From assembly GCA_012845835.1 (NCBI GenBank), contig JABAKD010000013.1:2522415-2586414 (forward strand): DNA of 64,000 bases, written 5' to 3'. Origin of the DNA: Undaria pinnatifida. Lineage: Eukaryota; Sar; Phaeophyceae; Laminariales; Alariaceae. A model generated the notes under the pieces. It worked only from the letters and a program-made list of their open reading frames with translations. It was not told the DNA's origin and ran no database searches. The translations under genes and the position numbers were made by a program. Positions 63,331 to 64,000 of the stretch are shown one piece after another; position 1 is the first letter of the stretch; every line of letters starts with the position of its first letter.

Positions 63331-64000
63331 GAAGACTATTTTGCCGAGTTACTCAGTGGGGAAGGGAGGCAGGGTAAGGAAAACATATTCATGTGGAGGT
63401 TGGGGGGGTGAGTTGGGACGTGTATGGAGTGTACGAATGACATGGTGAGGTTCTCAGATGGCGAAGAGACTGCCGTAGGGTCTGTAGCAAGTGGCAGTCT
63501 ATATCTCAACCAGGTGTATGGTTACATATGCGTGTCGGTGTGTGGATGACCTCCAGAACCTGCAAATACTGATTCCAGATTCGTGATTAAAAACAAGTGC
63601 AAGATGGAACGAAGACGACCCGGAGTTTCTGGCAAGGTACTGCATCGTTTTGGTGGGATGAAAAAATGGGGTGGGGGAAGATGGCCAAAACTCTGACGGG
63701 GCTCGGTTGGTTGAGGTGGAGAGACAGATGCAGGTAAGGGTTGAGAGAGACAGGAATAAGACCTTTACCACGGTACTCTACGCTAGGGTGCCTTCCATCA
63801 GCTGATTAGGTACGCGGTAGGAGATCCGCGAGTTGAACGCAGAACCCGCTCACCCTCCATAGGGGCAGTTGTAAATTAGGGTATAGTAGGAGGCAGGGCT
63901 ATATCTATGGCGTTCGGCGGTGCGGTGGGGCACCACTTTCGCGAGAATTCCGCTTAGCGTATCCTGTGCCAAGGTCAACATGCGTCTTGCCGAGCGCCCG
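63331..64000. other. Nothing recognised
   Basis: G-rich stretches keep short frames open on both strands, but no exon or repeat unit is supported up to the window end. Confidence 0.3.

Noticed and set aside
1-64000. CRISPR array, bacterial operon or integrated virus
   Set aside because: No spacer-repeat array, no ribosome-binding-site-led gene series and no viral core gene set; the coding signals present are spliced or retroelement-type.

Overview
The window looks like gene-poor, transposon-rich nuclear DNA of a multicellular eukaryote. A brown alga or related stramenopile is my best guess, not a proof. The reasons are: GT-AG introns of 1-2.5 kb with good consensus sites; a split gene for an algal-type carbohydrate sulfotransferase; a Ngaro/PAT-like tyrosine-recombinase retrotransposon; degenerate TTAGGG-type telomeric repeats; and many tRNA-derived SINEs. 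No rRNA gene, bacterial operon, CRISPR array or virus is visible. Most long open frames are shadows of homopolymer runs and I left them out.

Layout. 0-1.3 kb: a 764-bp inverted-repeat element nested in a tRNA-derived SINE, followed by another SINE. 1.85-4.2 kb (minus): a split gene for a cysteine-rich protein of unknown function, with a 372-bp TRIM-like LTR element at its 3' end. 4.4-4.8 kb: a near-perfect 213-bp tandem duplication. 5.2-11.1 kb: a decayed but structurally complete Ngaro/PAT-like retrotransposon (gag with CCCH finger, RT-RNase H, tyrosine recombinase, split direct repeats A1...B1-A2...B2) inserted in a dispersed ~380-bp repeat. Uninterrupted copies of that repeat elsewhere in the window act as empty sites. 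11.3-18.4 and 32.5-39.9 kb: copies, in both orientations, of one repeat family built of short conserved blocks separated by long C or G runs. One pair (32.5-34.7 kb) is a complete 2.2-kb inverted-repeat unit. Four tandem SINEs lie at 12.6-13.3 kb and a degenerate telomeric tract at 14.8 kb.

18.4-32.5 kb is mostly decayed DNA. It holds a pyrimidine-rich block, coding-like fragments (24.5-25.6, 27.4-27.9, 29.0-29.9 kb), an LTR-like fragment and a minisatellite. 40-45 kb holds a possible first exon with a membrane anchor, an inverted pair of ~230-bp arms next to telomere-like hexamers, and small repeats. 44.9-47.5 kb is a unit with ~105-bp direct repeats around an intact 407-codon low-complexity frame. 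50.5-59.5 kb (minus) is the sulfotransferase gene. Its last three exons join in phase, and two copies of a 300-bp SINE sit in its introns. 59.9-60.9 kb is a 1,051-bp hAT-like non-autonomous element. 61.1-61.7 kb (minus) is a truncated PIF1-family helicase, followed by a 255-bp tandem duplication and a decayed coding stretch that may end in a recombinase tail.

The only convincing host genes are the sulfotransferase and, less surely, the cysteine-rich gene. The rest is mainly a record of nested insertions. All calls are from reading the sequence; no database search was run.
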